64,000 nt of DNA from Takakia lepidozioides. Its lineage: Eukaryota; Streptophyta; Takakiopsida; Takakiales; Takakiaceae. Positions 35,995 to 47,243 of this stretch are shown piece after piece. Both the position numbers and the translations under genes were made by a program. How positions within the stretch are numbered: position 1 is the first letter of the stretch; the number at the start of each line of letters is the position of its first letter. Location of the stretch: positions 9,052,001-9,116,000 of the forward strand of contig CM060732.1 of the NCBI GenBank assembly GCA_030704615.1, written 5' to 3'. The notes beneath the pieces are model-generated. The model was not told where the DNA came from. It saw nothing but the letters and a program-made list of their open reading frames with translations, and made no database searches.

Positions 35995-36756
35995 CAACAT
36001 TGCGTTAACGCAAGCTTGTATCCCGTTGTTTTGGTTTCACTTTCATGTACCTGGGGTATCCAATGATGTCATTTTTCTGCATGTGAGAGGGCAAAAACTG
36101 ACAGGCAAATCAACCTTGCGTCAACGCAAGGTTGATGAAGGGCCAGGCTATGTAGGTTTTCTTGTGTTCTTGGGCTTTTTTTTGTGGTTTCCAGTTCTCA
36201 TTCTGCCAGGATGAACTTAAAGTCTGTTTGGAGTCTGTTTGAAATGTTGTTTAGAGCTTACACTGTACCAACAAACAGCCTTGCGTTGACGCAACGTTGT
36301 TTGACGGTATGGATTGCTAGAAATGTCCCGCAGAAATACCCCGATTTCCATACAATTGTAGGAAAGTTAAGGTTATCAAATACCATGGACAAGTGTTTCA
36401 GCAGAGGAATTCAACCTTGCGTCAACGCAAGGTTGAATATCCATACCAGCAGATCTTTGGATGGTTGTTTTCAAGCACTGTTTTCCATTTCCTCTGTTAA
36501 TGAAAACAACCTTGCGTTGATGCAATGTTGAATTCCGTTGTCAATCACTGTCTCTTTCAATGCTACATTATCATAGGTGTATCCGCCAATCTTCTTTGTG
36601 TCAACGCAAGGTTGATTGGGGTTCCATGTTGTGCATGAGATGTTTTAGGATAATGGGCTTTCCCTCTCGTAGGTGCTTGTTGAAAGTGCAGTTCTCCAAA
36701 TTTGGTGTTTTCCATTTCAGCTCGAATCAACATTGCGTCAACGCAAGGTTGATTCG
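35995..36756. repeat. Palindrome cluster in the large intron of the MTase gene (copy A)
   Basis: Units at 35995, 36111, 36286, 36412, 36507, 36591 and 36728 (each 24 bp). Those at 36111 and 36412 are perfect; 36412 extends to 30 bp (36409-36438), and 36728 extends to 34 bp with one mismatch pair. The cluster lies between the exon ending near 35900 and the one starting near 36880. Outside the palindromes the intron is unremarkable. Confidence 0.88.
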
Positions 36757-38826
36757 GGCTTTCAAACGTTAGTTTATCAGTGATACTGACCTGCATGCCA
36801 ATACCCTTTTCGTGATGTGTGATTTGTGTCATGATCAGATCGATTGACTGTCTGGATTTTGGGTGTGTGTGTCATTCAGGTACATGTATCATGTCCTCAT
36901 ACCAGGGAAGTACCTTAGCGATGACCCAGACTTCATCTATCATGGGCTGACCCCTCCAATGACAAGACAATGTACACGACTGGTATTGCCAGAGACTGGA
37001 GCAGGGCGCACTTCAGAGACTGTGGTTGGTACCTCGATCTGCCAAAATAGGACACACCATTCGATGAAGTTGTTTTGAGAAACCTTAACGACAACGCCAC
37101 GACACTTGCCCCACTGGCTGACAAAGACATTCAGGACAGAATCATTGCTGCTTTGGCTGCAAAAGAGCCTGAGAAATCTGCTACTCCAAAACGGAAGAGG
37201 AAGATTGCCGAGGATCCGAAGGGGAAGGGGAAGAGTGCAGCTCCGCAGGAACAGGGCCCGTCAGAGGTCGCTGAAAGACAACCTTTTCCAACTAGGAGGG
37301 ATAGGAGAACAACAAAGTCGAGGGAGCAGCCTTTCGATGCGAGAAAACATCCGTCCAGGGTTTTGGGCCAGTTCCATCGTAAGGTGGTGAATGAAAGTTT
37401 TCTGGCAATGATGGAATCCAGGAAGTCCATATTCAAAGGGGTGCCCTCGAAATCATGGGACATGCTTGTTTCGTTCCTCACTAAGGTAAGCACATATGTC
37501 TTAACTGTTGTGTGAATAATTTTGTTTTGACAACTTGTTCTGGCTTGTCGAGGGGATTGATTTCTTGTTGGATCTGGATTGGGCTTGTGACACTGTCTCC
37601 TGTTTTTGGCTGTAGGTCACAAAAAGGCCGGATTGGGTGAATGGAGTTCAGCAGGCATACGCAACTGACCTTGTGGTGCTGGACATTCCTGACGGTTTCC
37701 CTGTCCCTGATGTGTTGCCTTCCAATTCGATCCCCACTTGGAACATATCGGATTCTCGTTACTGGCAGTGGGCTTTCTCATTCAGCAACAAATTCCTTTC
37801 TGACTCGGGGGCTCTTCTTCTCATGCAATCAAAGGACATGTCGGCACGGAGAACTCTTTTCAGCTACATGAAAGCTTCCGGGTTTCGTGTCATCAAAACT
37901 TGGACATGCATCAACACTCTGCCTCTTACAAAGGGCGAGTTCCCGGGGCAGAAAGTGAGTTGGTTCCTTTGAATTAAAGTTTCGTGGTTCTTCAAAAAAA
38001 GTCAAAAGTTGGTTCGTGTCTTTTGCCTCATGCTCTCTTCGTGATTATTGACAGACTCGGGTGTTTGAAGCTTTGTGCCTGGTGAGGGTGCGTAAGGACA
38101 CTCTTCCTCTTGGTATTGTTGAGTTCCAGTTGATGGACCTTGCAGTTGACATTGACCCCACCTGCGAGCCTATGGAGGATGATATAATCTTCAATTACGT
38201 GGACTCGGGTCGAACTACGAAAAGTTCGACTGGTGTCCCTTGGAGAGGTGCACGGGAGAAATTCCCAGCTTTCATGCAGACTTTGGTGGAGACATGCAGC
38301 CGTCACGGTGGACGAGTGGTTGACTTGTCTATGGGAACAGGTGGGGCCCTGAACACTATGTTTGAAATGTGGGCAGTGAGCTTAGGGAAGCCCTGTTTTG
38401 ATTTCTTGTTCATCTTCGATTTGCAGGAGCATCTTTTCATGCATGCAAAAGCGCCGGAAAGCACTTCTTCGGCATGGAGGCTGATACGGAGCTCTTCTCA
38501 AGCGAGCTTCATCAGCTTGAGTCGGGCACTACTTCTGCCCCATCCACAGAGGGACTTCTTGAGGAGCCCGAAGCGCCTGACGAGGATCTCGACGTGGACT
38601 CCGATCTTGAGTGTGAGTAAGTTTGGCTCTAGTCGTGCAAAATATGTTGCATTTCCTTGTATCATTCCCGTTCGACAGATGGTTGCTTACATTGTCTATT
38701 TCTGGATGATAACATCTACCACCATTCCTCTTCTTGCTTTCCAGAGTTCGGCACCAGTCATCGAATACGCAGACACCTTTCAGTTTCCAAGGATACTACA
38801 TGTCCCCGAGTCCCACTAGAGCTTAC

Positions 38827-38956
38827 CTGTCGTGCACATACATATCGCTACACAACTACATCGCTGTCCAAAACCACACAACATATGTGCACACCAAACA
38901 CTAGTCTATCACTAGTCCACCACTAGTGCGCCACTAGGCTGCCACTAGACAACCAC
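38827..38956 (-). repeat. LTR-derived fragment, left of copy B
   Basis: The fragment starts TGTCGTGCACATACATATCG and continues with CTACACAACTACATCGCTGTC, as at 51424 and 51867, and then with CCACTAGTCCACCACTAGG repeats that continue at 49953. It is the same retroelement end split by the insertion of copy B. Confidence 0.7.
38948..38956. repeat. Target-site duplication of copy B, left
   Basis: GACAACCAC here is repeated exactly at 49944-49952, directly outside the two ends of copy B. A 9-bp duplication is diagnostic of Mutator-superfamily transposition. Confidence 0.85.
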
Positions 38957-39195
38957 CAACGACGCTACCGCGTGAGCCTGGCGCGTGAGCGTGTGAGTGT
39001 ACGCCCACACAATGATGACGTGGCGTGAGCCTACGCTCACGCTGCTGACATGGCGCTGATGCTGACGTGGCGTGAGCCTGGTCCAGGTCATGCCACGTCA
39101 CCACAAAGAAGGTGGGCCTATAACCGTGGAGCCCCGAACTGCTGATTTCACCACATGAAGGTGAAACGGATGAAGGGTTTTGGGCTTCTGGAGTT

Positions 39196-39429
39196 CAACC
39201 TTCTGTTAACAGGAGCTTCATTTCGTAGAACTGAAATGAACCTCGTGTCGACACAAGGGGGATTTGGAGAACTTCAACAAAACCTCGTGTTAACACAAGG
39301 TTGTTTTCCTGGAACAAAAATGAACTTCGTGTTGACACGATGTTGTTTTCTGAGAACTAAAATCATCCTTGTGTCAACACAAGGAGGATTTGGAGAACTT
39401 CAAGTAAACCTCGTGTTGAGACGAGGTTG
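39196..39429. repeat. Left palindrome array of copy B: six units at exact 42-bp period
   Basis: Units start at 39196, 39238, 39280, 39322, 39364 and 39406, each 24 bp, giving a strict 42-bp period. Arms vary around AACCTCGTGT and ACACAAGGTTG with centres TA, CG, CA or TG. Spacers contain TGGAGAACTTCAA or GAACTGAAAT. The array is just downstream of the transposase 3' end. Confidence 0.88.
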
Positions 39430-39591
39430 ATTTGATCATCTGTCTATCTGAAGGTAGTTTCTTGTGTTTGCTAATGAAAAGAGAATGACAAACCAATGCG
39501 ACAAATGCATTGACCCACGCATAGCAAAGATGTTTGACGTCATACATTGAGAGTCACTGGACTTGAATAGTCATTCCATTACAAGTTGTAG

Positions 39592-42500
39592 TCAAGGAAA
39601 ACACCGATTTTTATGGGCTTGTATCCCGTGTAGAAGTGTGTTGACTTCGTTGAAACTCATAGTGGCTTGGTGAATGAAGAAGTCGCGCTTTGGATCACAA
39701 ACCATCCTTCTCAAGAAGACGAAGTAAAGGTGTTTGCACGGTATGAACTTCCCTCTCTTTCCCAAACTACTTGAAAGCATACCAACAAAATTTGGACATG
39801 TACAATTGGGAAAATTGGAAACAGTGATTTCGTACGTCCTGTCCTGCAGCGCAGATGCGGATGAGATCATGGTGAAGACCCGACCATACCCTGGATCAGG
39901 CACTTCCATTGTTCCCGCAACACGAGCGTGAAGCATTCTGGCGGACTCAATTTTGCCGTAGTGTTCTGCGGTTGGAGGGAATCGTCGAACAAGCTTCCCG
40001 TTCCGTCTGGTTGGCCACAAGTGAGCGTCAGGCGGAGGTACCCGTGAACCGCTTCCACTTGAAGCACCTTCACGTGCAATGGAATGTCTGGCTAGGGAGA
40101 AACCCGCCTCTTCCAGCATTGCAATCTCTTGGTGAGTGAGACCTGTGCCCATCTTCACAGGCCACACGGTTGGTGGAGTAGGCTTCCTTACCACGGAAGG
40201 CCTCACTGTACCATGCACATCTCCCACAATCGTCAGCGCAGAACCAGAACTTGTGGTTCTTTGCCTCGCCTTGTCCGTAAGGGAGAAACAAACCCGTGAA
40301 TGTAGGAGCTGCAGTGCGTTCTTTCCCTCTGGAGATTAATGATGTACATTTTTCATGATTGGTGGCCCTGATCGCCGCGCATTTCACACGAGATCCAGCA
40401 CTTGTGCGTTCTATATGCCAAACCTCGTCCAAGCCCATGGACTCGATTATATGCGGCACCACGTTCTGGTCTTCAACCATTGCAGTGACAATGCTTGATG
40501 CAGGGGTCCGGTTGGGCCAGAGTAGCCCTCACCTGTGGATGTTCCGCAATTCCATCTCTGATCCAAGTGAACACGTGGCGTCGAGAAGTTCACCCTGTCC
40601 GGCCTATGGGAATCTGCATCCGATCCGGGAGGGGTGTCCAATTTCCGTTTGCAAGACCCGAATCTCTCTTCGCCTTCCAGATGGGGAACTCTTCCCACGA
40701 GAGGGGTGCCATCTGCACATATGCTCACTGCCCCCGCTATTTTGCTGGGATCCCCTGATCTTCCAGCTGCCCGCAACATCAACTCGCTCCTGTCCGGACC
40801 TTTGCCACCAAGGCCACCCCTCAAGAATGACCTATATCTGGTTTGCTGCTGCAGAGCACGAATGAGGTCATCGGCCGTCGCCGCATACAAATCTCTCCTT
40901 TTTTTGCCGGATTGCTGCAACCAGGCATTGTGCACTGTCTCTGCAAGATTGCAAGAAGGCATGTCCGCCATCTCCTCAATGGACATATGCTGCAAGGAAA
41001 AAAAACAGAAACCCGATATTAGGATTGGACCTGAAAGATATATCCGAAGCACCCCAAACGAAGGTGAATACAAACCACTCACCGTTGTCATGGCCGCTCC
41101 CCACTGTCGGTAACGGAAGTGCCAAAATGCGAACCAGTCTTGCAGTGCCCTCATGCTGTCCTCCGATGCCGCTCCAGATGAGTACCACCAGGCACGAATT
41201 GTCTGGAACAATGTATTCGCTTCCCCCATAGTTTGGCGTCCTTGTACTGGTTGCACAGTTGCGATGCATAGTCTGCATATCTGGCTTGATGTATGTCTTT
41301 GTGTGTTTGTCCAGGGATTGTGTCCAATGGAAAAGACATGTACGTTCTCTTCCAGGCATTGGCACTTTTGGGTCTCCCGTCCCGAACACAATGCGGACAG
41401 CGTTGAAGTTAGCTTGAGCACTATCGGCCATGAAACCAACGAAATTGGGAGATGGGAGACCATTGGAGCCATAACGAATGAGAGCTTCCCACATGAGGTG
41501 TGAATGTGTCCTCTGACTGCATGTCACACACTGCAATTGTCATGACCCGCTGGTACACAGGGTCGTAAACATGACATGCCATTGTGGTCCAGTCTTTAAC
41601 CCTCTTGACATGATCGAACATAAGGAAGCAGTTGCCAAGATCGCCACCTTCTGCATACGTTTAACCAGGCTGACCCCGCTGCCCTCACCTTTTGTGGACA
41701 TTTTGAACAAGAACACTTTCCTGGCTCCTTGTCCCGGGAAAACGCTGTCTTGGATGTAGTCATACATGCTCCTTTCTTCAAATCCATAATATTGTCCATA
41801 TAACCTCGGCTCCCAGAGCCCATTCTTAAAGCGTTCACTGATTCCTAATGTTTGGAGAAGTCAAAGTTGAGAAATGGTCCATAACAGTGTCCAAAGCCGA
41901 TCCCTCCAGTATTCCTCCAACCGAATTTGATGCACACAGAATACGGCTTTCCAGAAAGGACTTGCTCGCCCCCATGGCAATTGCAGATGTGGTTCCAGTT
42001 GGATTGGTATCCAACTCTTGCCTTATCAGACGCGAGACTGTGTCAACGCTCTCCCTATAATCCCCCTTGGACACAGGGTGGTTGTGAAAACCGAAATGGA
42101 CACAGGCTCTAGTCAGGGTTTTGAATCGATGCACCACATAATACATTCTGGCGCCACACAAAGCAAGGCAGCAAGGTGGTACCCTACAGAACTTGCACAC
42201 AAAAGTGTTACTGTATGGTGGTGTCACCCCAGGCTTGAATGGATTCTCACTGACACCATCCCATTCGCTTTGGTTTTGCACACCTGACAATGCGAAGTGT
42301 CTGCATTTCATTCTCGCATTTCAGGTGCCCATTACAGACTGTTCGCCTGAATATGAGTTTGTCGTTGTTGTGAATATTGGAGGTTTTGTGCGGCACCAAG
42401 GGTGCCCATCGTGCTTTTTGTCCATTCCTTCCAGGAGACTAGAAATGCCCCCCAAGCGACCAGGAGGAGGCAGCTCGAAAACAGTATTACCATCAAAAGA

Positions 42501-43093
42501 TTCCGGCAAGAATGCCACCCTCTGAATATTGAAAGTGCTCCAGTCTATCCCCCTCAACTCACTCTTGAAACCTGCCATCCCTCCCATGGCTTTCAGTTTA
42601 GGAATGACACTGGTGATCTCCTCCACATCTGCTTCTACAGGTGGACATGGCTGATCCACGGGCGGTATTGCACATGTGTCATCGGAGGATGAGTCCGAAA
42701 GCTCAACTACAGTGTTAACGGTACTCGTCTCCTTCTTGACAACCACGGGTGTTTTCTCCTGGGCCACTGATGCTGCCGTGCCAGGAGTAACGAAAGATCC
42801 TGCAGACTGTCTCAGAGGGGCACTGAGCACCCTGTATCTGCCTGGAGGCACTCTCCATTGTGTGGCTGGTGCAGTATGCGAAGGTTTCTGGAACACGTAC
42901 TTGAGCAGTTTTCCATTGGCATCGTACACTTCCCTTTGAAGGAATAGAGTTCCATTTTCCAACCGAAACTGCGTTGCGAGGACGTGTTCATGCACCAGCG
43001 CAAAACCATCATCTTCCACCTCGTAAGAAAATGGCACAGGGTGGTCCTCACTGAAGAAGTCCGCGTCAAGGAGCCCATGGCCTGGGAGGCCAT
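39592..43093 (-). pseudogene. Mutator-like DDE transposase with SWIM zinc finger (copy B)
   Basis: Same domain order as copy A, starting at ATG 43093 (MASQAMGSL). A one-base deletion follows within the first ten codons and shifts the frame to the long stretch with VPFSYEVEDDGF, then VVELSDSSSDD and LPESFDGNTVFELPPPG. The Cys-rich region (CKFCRVPPCC) and HNHPVSKGDYRES lie at 41.84-42.31 kb, FMADSAQANFNAV and CLFHWTQSL near 41.4 kb. Copy B keeps the segment AWWYSSGAASEDSMRALQDW that copy A lost. The SWIM tail at 39592-40227 is fully open (YEITVSNFPNCTCPNF, CKHLYFVFLRR). Several one- or two-base indels (near 43070, 42320, 41840, 41640, 41500, 40215) destroy the frame. The protein would be the mobilising enzyme. 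Confidence 0.75.
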
Positions 43094-43714
43094 ATGTCGA
43101 TGTTGCTTCAGAAAGTAGAGTTCACAGTCCGACGGTGCTTGTGAATGCAAATTGTGTGGGAGCGGAGTTTTTGGCGTCCTCACAGAGAATTGCAGGTATC
43201 GCTCCGGCTTGCAGATCTCCTAACGGGTTTCCACTTCTGTGAAATGTCTCCCCATGAAACCAAGCGCATGGTCATAATGTCAGCCCTAATCCTAGAATCC
43301 AACTGTTTTCACAAGTGCCCCACCAGTGCATTCGTTGACAGATTGACTGACAGAGCCGCCGTTTGGTTGTCATGTCAGAGAGGCCAGAAGAGATGCCCAT
43401 TTCCATTTAATTTTAACGGCACCTGCACCGCTGTACAACTGTACATACTTGACATTCCTCTGGAACATGCCAGAATAACGAACTTTTTCAGATGGGAGGT
43501 GATTAGACCCCAACGGTTTTTGAATGGATGAGGATCCAATGATCTCCGCCGATATTTCATAACGATTAGATGGGACACGTGTTCGCCATGCATGTGGAAT
43601 GAGTCAGTGGCGCACTGAACGTTGCGAGCGAACATCTTGGCGTTGAAGGCCTTGCGATGAACCTCCCATAGTCCTCTTCTCTTATTGTCTTTGCAACCCT
43701 GGATTCTGCAGAGA
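43094..43714. promoter_or_regulatory. Divergent intergenic region of copy B
   Basis: Counterpart of 32681-33370, shared by the two divergent genes. It conserves with copy A the blocks AATTTTAACGGCACCTGCACC, CGCTGTACAACTGTACATAC and ATGCATGTGGAATGAGT. TATA-like or other core signals could not be assigned with certainty. Confidence 0.42.
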
Positions 43715-44232
43715 CGGTGACCCCATTCCGAGGGAGAAGCAAGCGTCGAAGAACACTTTATTTCACATCAAAGAAGCAAAGGGCACGCGCTAAGGAGAGG
43801 ATGAGGAAGGCGAGACGGGAACTTAGAATGGGAGAAGAAACATCCGGCGTAGAGGAAGACGAAGGGCAAACAGGATTCTGCAACCGCAGTGTGGAGAGGA
43901 AGGTCTTGAAGTGATCCCGGAGGCGACCGATGAGCAACCTCCAATAGAAGGGGGGGAGGACGAGGAAGTGAGCTGGGCTAGGGAGGAAGCACTGCGAGTA
44001 GAGAAACAGGTCTTCAAAGAGCAGGGGAGAACAAACGGACGCGGAAACGATGCCGTCTGCCCTTGTTTCGCACCATCGGGACCTCCTTGGAAGCATGCTA
44101 CCTCCAGACAAATGGAAAGATTGAATGCGTCAGGAGCATCATCAAGTGCAAAGAAGAAACCGGAGGTGGCTATGAACTCTCTTTCTCTCTCTCTGATTCT
44201 TTCTGGTTCTTGCTAAGCATTGAGGTCGACAT

Positions 44233-44743
44233 CAACCTTGCGTCAACGCAAGGTTGAAGTCGACCTCCAAGTGTATATATTGGGCATCAAAACAGTGCAG
44301 ATGCTGCTCTACAATCAAGCTAGACAGACATGGATGCTTGCGACGCATCATCAAGTTCGAAGAAGAAGAAGACACACAATCAACTTTTCCTGTAGCTTTT
44401 GTGTGTTTGTTCAACACCGATCCGAGAGCTCGCAATCAACCTTGCGTCAACGCAAGGTTGATGCCTACCTCCATTGTGTATGTGATAGAACTTCTAGTGA
44501 AACGAACAGATGCCGCACAGGAATCAACATTGCGTTGACGCAAGGCTGGTTTTGATGATTTTTTGTTCAATGGAGCGTCCGATCTCTCATATCCTGAAAT
44601 GTAAGGTAGGGAAAGTTGATTAGTTGAAGCTCCCAAAAGAACCCTGCGTCAACGCAAAGCATTTTTTGCTTGAAAAGTTTTCCTGTATGCTTTTCAGTCT
44701 AAACTACATCCCCATCAATCAACCTTGCGTCAAAGCAATGTTG
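44233..44743. repeat. Palindrome cluster before the ParB-like exon (copy B)
   Basis: Units at 44233-44256, 44437-44460, 44525-44548, a core at 44645-44656 and 44720-44743. The first extends to 44 bp (44223-44266) with a single mismatched pair (outer arm AGGTCGAC). The clean units read CAACCTTGCGT, CA, ACGCAAGGTTG. Confidence 0.88.
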
Positions 44744-46626
44744 ATCCATGGGTGCTCAATCTGTCACTCACAGATAATTCATTCTGTGCAGAGGAAAAGA
44801 AAAAGGAAATCCGAGGGGGAAGATTTGGCCGCGTCAGAAGGTGAAGGTGAGGAAGACTCATTGGAGGGAAACTATGAAGACAAGGCCGAGGAGATAATTG
44901 GTGGGCAAAAAGTGAACTCGTCGAAGGTGATTCTGTCGATGGAGGTTCCGGCGGAAACCTGGTCATTCCGCTGTGCAGGATGATCTCCATGCCCGCTGTT
45001 CGACCGGCTTTGAGGAATGATATAACGAAGTTGAAGAACGACTTTGTTCACGGCTATGTCAAGGGATCAGCAGTGTTCTACGTATCCACTATGAACACGA
45101 AAGGAGAGGAGTGTCTTGTAACAGAGGACATTGAGCAAGGTTGGGATGCATGCTGGCGGGATGTAAACAGGGAGTTCGAGTTCAAGCTGTCCAAAAAGGC
45201 CTCCACAAAAGCATTCATGGGAAAGATGTTTTTTGTCTGGGATGGGAACCACAGACTGCTTGCCTGGATGGATTACATTTCAAGCTTGCACTCGGACGAC
45301 ATCGAATGGCACTGGAGCGTGGTTTCCATGGTTCTCGATCACAAAGGACGTGTCACGCAGCTCTTGACAGCCATGCACGACATAAACAAGTAAGTTTCCA
45401 ACTTTGTGTCTGTTACTTGTTTCGACAATTTGAAATCATCTTATGAGTTGAAGGTTTTTCCAGGTCCAATGAAACATCTCATGTGACGACCAATCTGTGC
45501 CACACTCTATTCCGCATCCAGAAGGTAGGGCTGATGCCACTGGAGTCATTCACGAACGTGCTCAGTCCTCAGCAGATGAAGAGGTGTGCTGAGAAGAAGA
45601 CAAGCACATGGTACAGCTTGACAAGGGAGGCTTTTCTTGAGTACATGTACACTGTAAGCTTTTTGACACCTTTTGCCTGTTAATACTGCAAATTTTGTGA
45701 TGAAATTGCAGTCTTTGATTCTTTTTACCTGTTATGTATGCAGCAAGAAATAGCAGAAACTGGATTGAAGGCGAAAGCGAAAGCAGAGTACTATGATTCC
45801 CACACAGAAGAGCAGCGGTCTGCAACTGGGCTTGAGGACATGATGAAGTTCGAGATGAAAAATCAAAGGAAGAACCTCATGAGTGCATTCGACAAACAGA
45901 TCCGGATAGCAGACCCAGGTCTTGGCACGGAATTTCTGGAACAGGTGAAAGCACACTATGATAAGTATGGCTCCAAGCCAGAAATGACTCAAGAGAAACT
46001 ACATCGCCTTTCCATTTCAATGGTGGACAATGCAACCAAAATCAGGTGGTTGGAGATATGGAATTCGGATCCTCTTGTGAGAGACACGAACATGTTCCCA
46101 ACTCCAGAGAGGGACCCGAAGACACAAGCAATAAGAGTTGTTAGCGACCACACATTCGACCAGTGGCTACACAAAGCCACATTCTGGAGCCAGGTAAGGT
46201 TTGAACCAAACCATTTTCAGACATTTTGTTGCTCCGTAACCTCTTGAAAATTCTTACGAGCTTTCTTGTTGCAGTTAGAAAAACGTGCAGTGGCTGCACT
46301 TGCTGAGTCGATGGCAGACTACAAAATCCAGATGGCTTGCCCCCGGATCACACTGGAGGCCTATCAGGAGATGGAAGCTCGCTGTCTGGAACAACTGCTT
46401 CTTCAGGGAGTTTGAGAAAGAGAAAGGAATCTCCAGGTCTTACGAATTCAAAAACCAGTACAACAGCGAGCAAGCAATGAAGCGAGTGTTGTACAGGTGT
46501 GACCTCCTTGAATCAAAATTGGTGCTTGAAGGGCATTTTTCTGCAATCTTGTGTCGTTCTTTCCATAAAGAATTGCGAATTGCAGTGCTTTGCGAGATCT
46601 CTGAGGGCTCTGCATGTGCAGTCGAG

Positions 46627-47243
46627 CAACATTGCGTTAACGCAAGGTTGTTTCCCATTGTCCTGGTTTCACTTACCTATACCTGGGTATCCCATAATGC
46701 CGTTTTTCTGAATGTGAAAGGGGATAAACTGACAGGAAAATCAGCCTTGCGTCAACGCAAGGTTGATGAAGTGGCAGGCTATGTAGCTTTTCCTGTGGTT
46801 TTGGGTAGTTCAAATCCAGTTCCAATGCTGCCAAGATGAACATAAGACTGTTTGGAGTCGGTTTGAAATGCTTACAACTTTCACTGTACCAACAAACAGA
46901 CTTGCGTTGACGCAAGGTGTTTGGCGGTATGGATTGCTGGAAATTTCCCGTAGCCATCCCCGATTTCAATACAATTGTAGGAAACTTATGATTATCAGAT
47001 AGCATTGACATGTGTTTCAACAGAGGATTTCAACATTGCGCCAACGCAATGTTGAATATCCGCACCAGTACATAGTCTGATGGTAGTTTTCAGGCAGTGT
47101 TTTCCATTTCCTCTCTGAATGAAAAAACCTTGCGTTGAAGCAATGTTGAATTGCGCTTCTCAGTCGTTGTCTCTATCAATACAACATTATCATTTGGTGT
47201 TCCCCATTTCTGCTCGAATGAACATTGCGTCAACGCAAGGTTG
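46627..47243. repeat. Palindrome cluster in the large MTase intron (copy B)
   Basis: Units at 46627, 46742, 46897, 47031, 47125 and 47220. The unit at 47031 has changed symmetrically in both arms (CAACATTGCG and CGCAATGTTG) and so stays palindromic. Confidence 0.88.

Larger units (their letters stand above)
28698..38815. mobile_element. Mutator-like ParB/MTase element, copy A (right end lost)
   Basis: The left end (CAACGACGCTACC followed by GCGTGAGCCTGG) is the same as that of copy B at 38957, and similarity to copy B continues in order for about 10 kb: palindrome array, SWIM transposase (minus), intergenic region, ParB/MTase gene (plus). Similarity stops at about 38810 within the last MTase exon, where an LTR-like sequence begins near 38827. 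The right terminal inverted repeat and target-site duplication are therefore missing. Copy A has lost three units of the left palindrome array, ~76 bp in the transposase and ~350 bp near 33.56 kb relative to copy B. It was inserted into the Ty3 RNase H gene. Confidence 0.8.
33371..38815 (+). pseudogene. ParB-like domain plus beta-class DNA methyltransferase gene (copy A)
   Basis: An acceptor (CTGTAG) precedes a basic exon (GRRKRRRTLYFTSNKQ). The ParB-like exon (about 34150-34758) has EVPGGNLVIPLCRMISMPVVRP and FFVWDGNHRLLAW, the DGxHR signature of the ParB/sulfiredoxin fold. Helical exons follow (CHTLFRIQKIGLMPLESF; KAHYDKYGSKPEMTQEKLHR; QMACPRITLEAY; SEQAMKRVLYRCDL). After a ~1-kb palindrome-rich intron come GKYLSDDPDFIY, a Lys-rich linker, the MTase motif-IV region (LVVLDIPDG, PTWN, LSDSGALLLMQ), TRVFEALCLVR, FMQTLVETCS, motif I VVDLSMGTG, a short intron, and HFFGMEADTELF. 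Lesions are a TAA near 35233, a one-base insertion near 35265 and a TAG near 37050. The last exon is cut by the LTR junction. Bacterial ParB-MTase fusions make N4-cytosine or N6-adenine marks; activity here is inferred for the ancestor only. Confidence 0.72.

Noticed and set aside
37971-38050. Direct read-through after the GEFPGQ exon as a real C-terminus
   Set aside because: A donor site at GTGAGT and the conserved next exon (TRVFEAL) in all three paralogs show an intron instead.
38360-38450. Frame reading through GGALNTMFEMWAV as part of the MTase
   Set aside because: The segment is a short intron; the spliced product GTG-GASFHAC matches the intron position and the GAS residues of the left-edge paralog.
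39196-39429. CRISPR-like array of 24-bp repeats with 18-bp spacers
   Set aside because: Repeats are variable palindromes, spacers are related to one another, and no cas genes exist; this is a transposon array.
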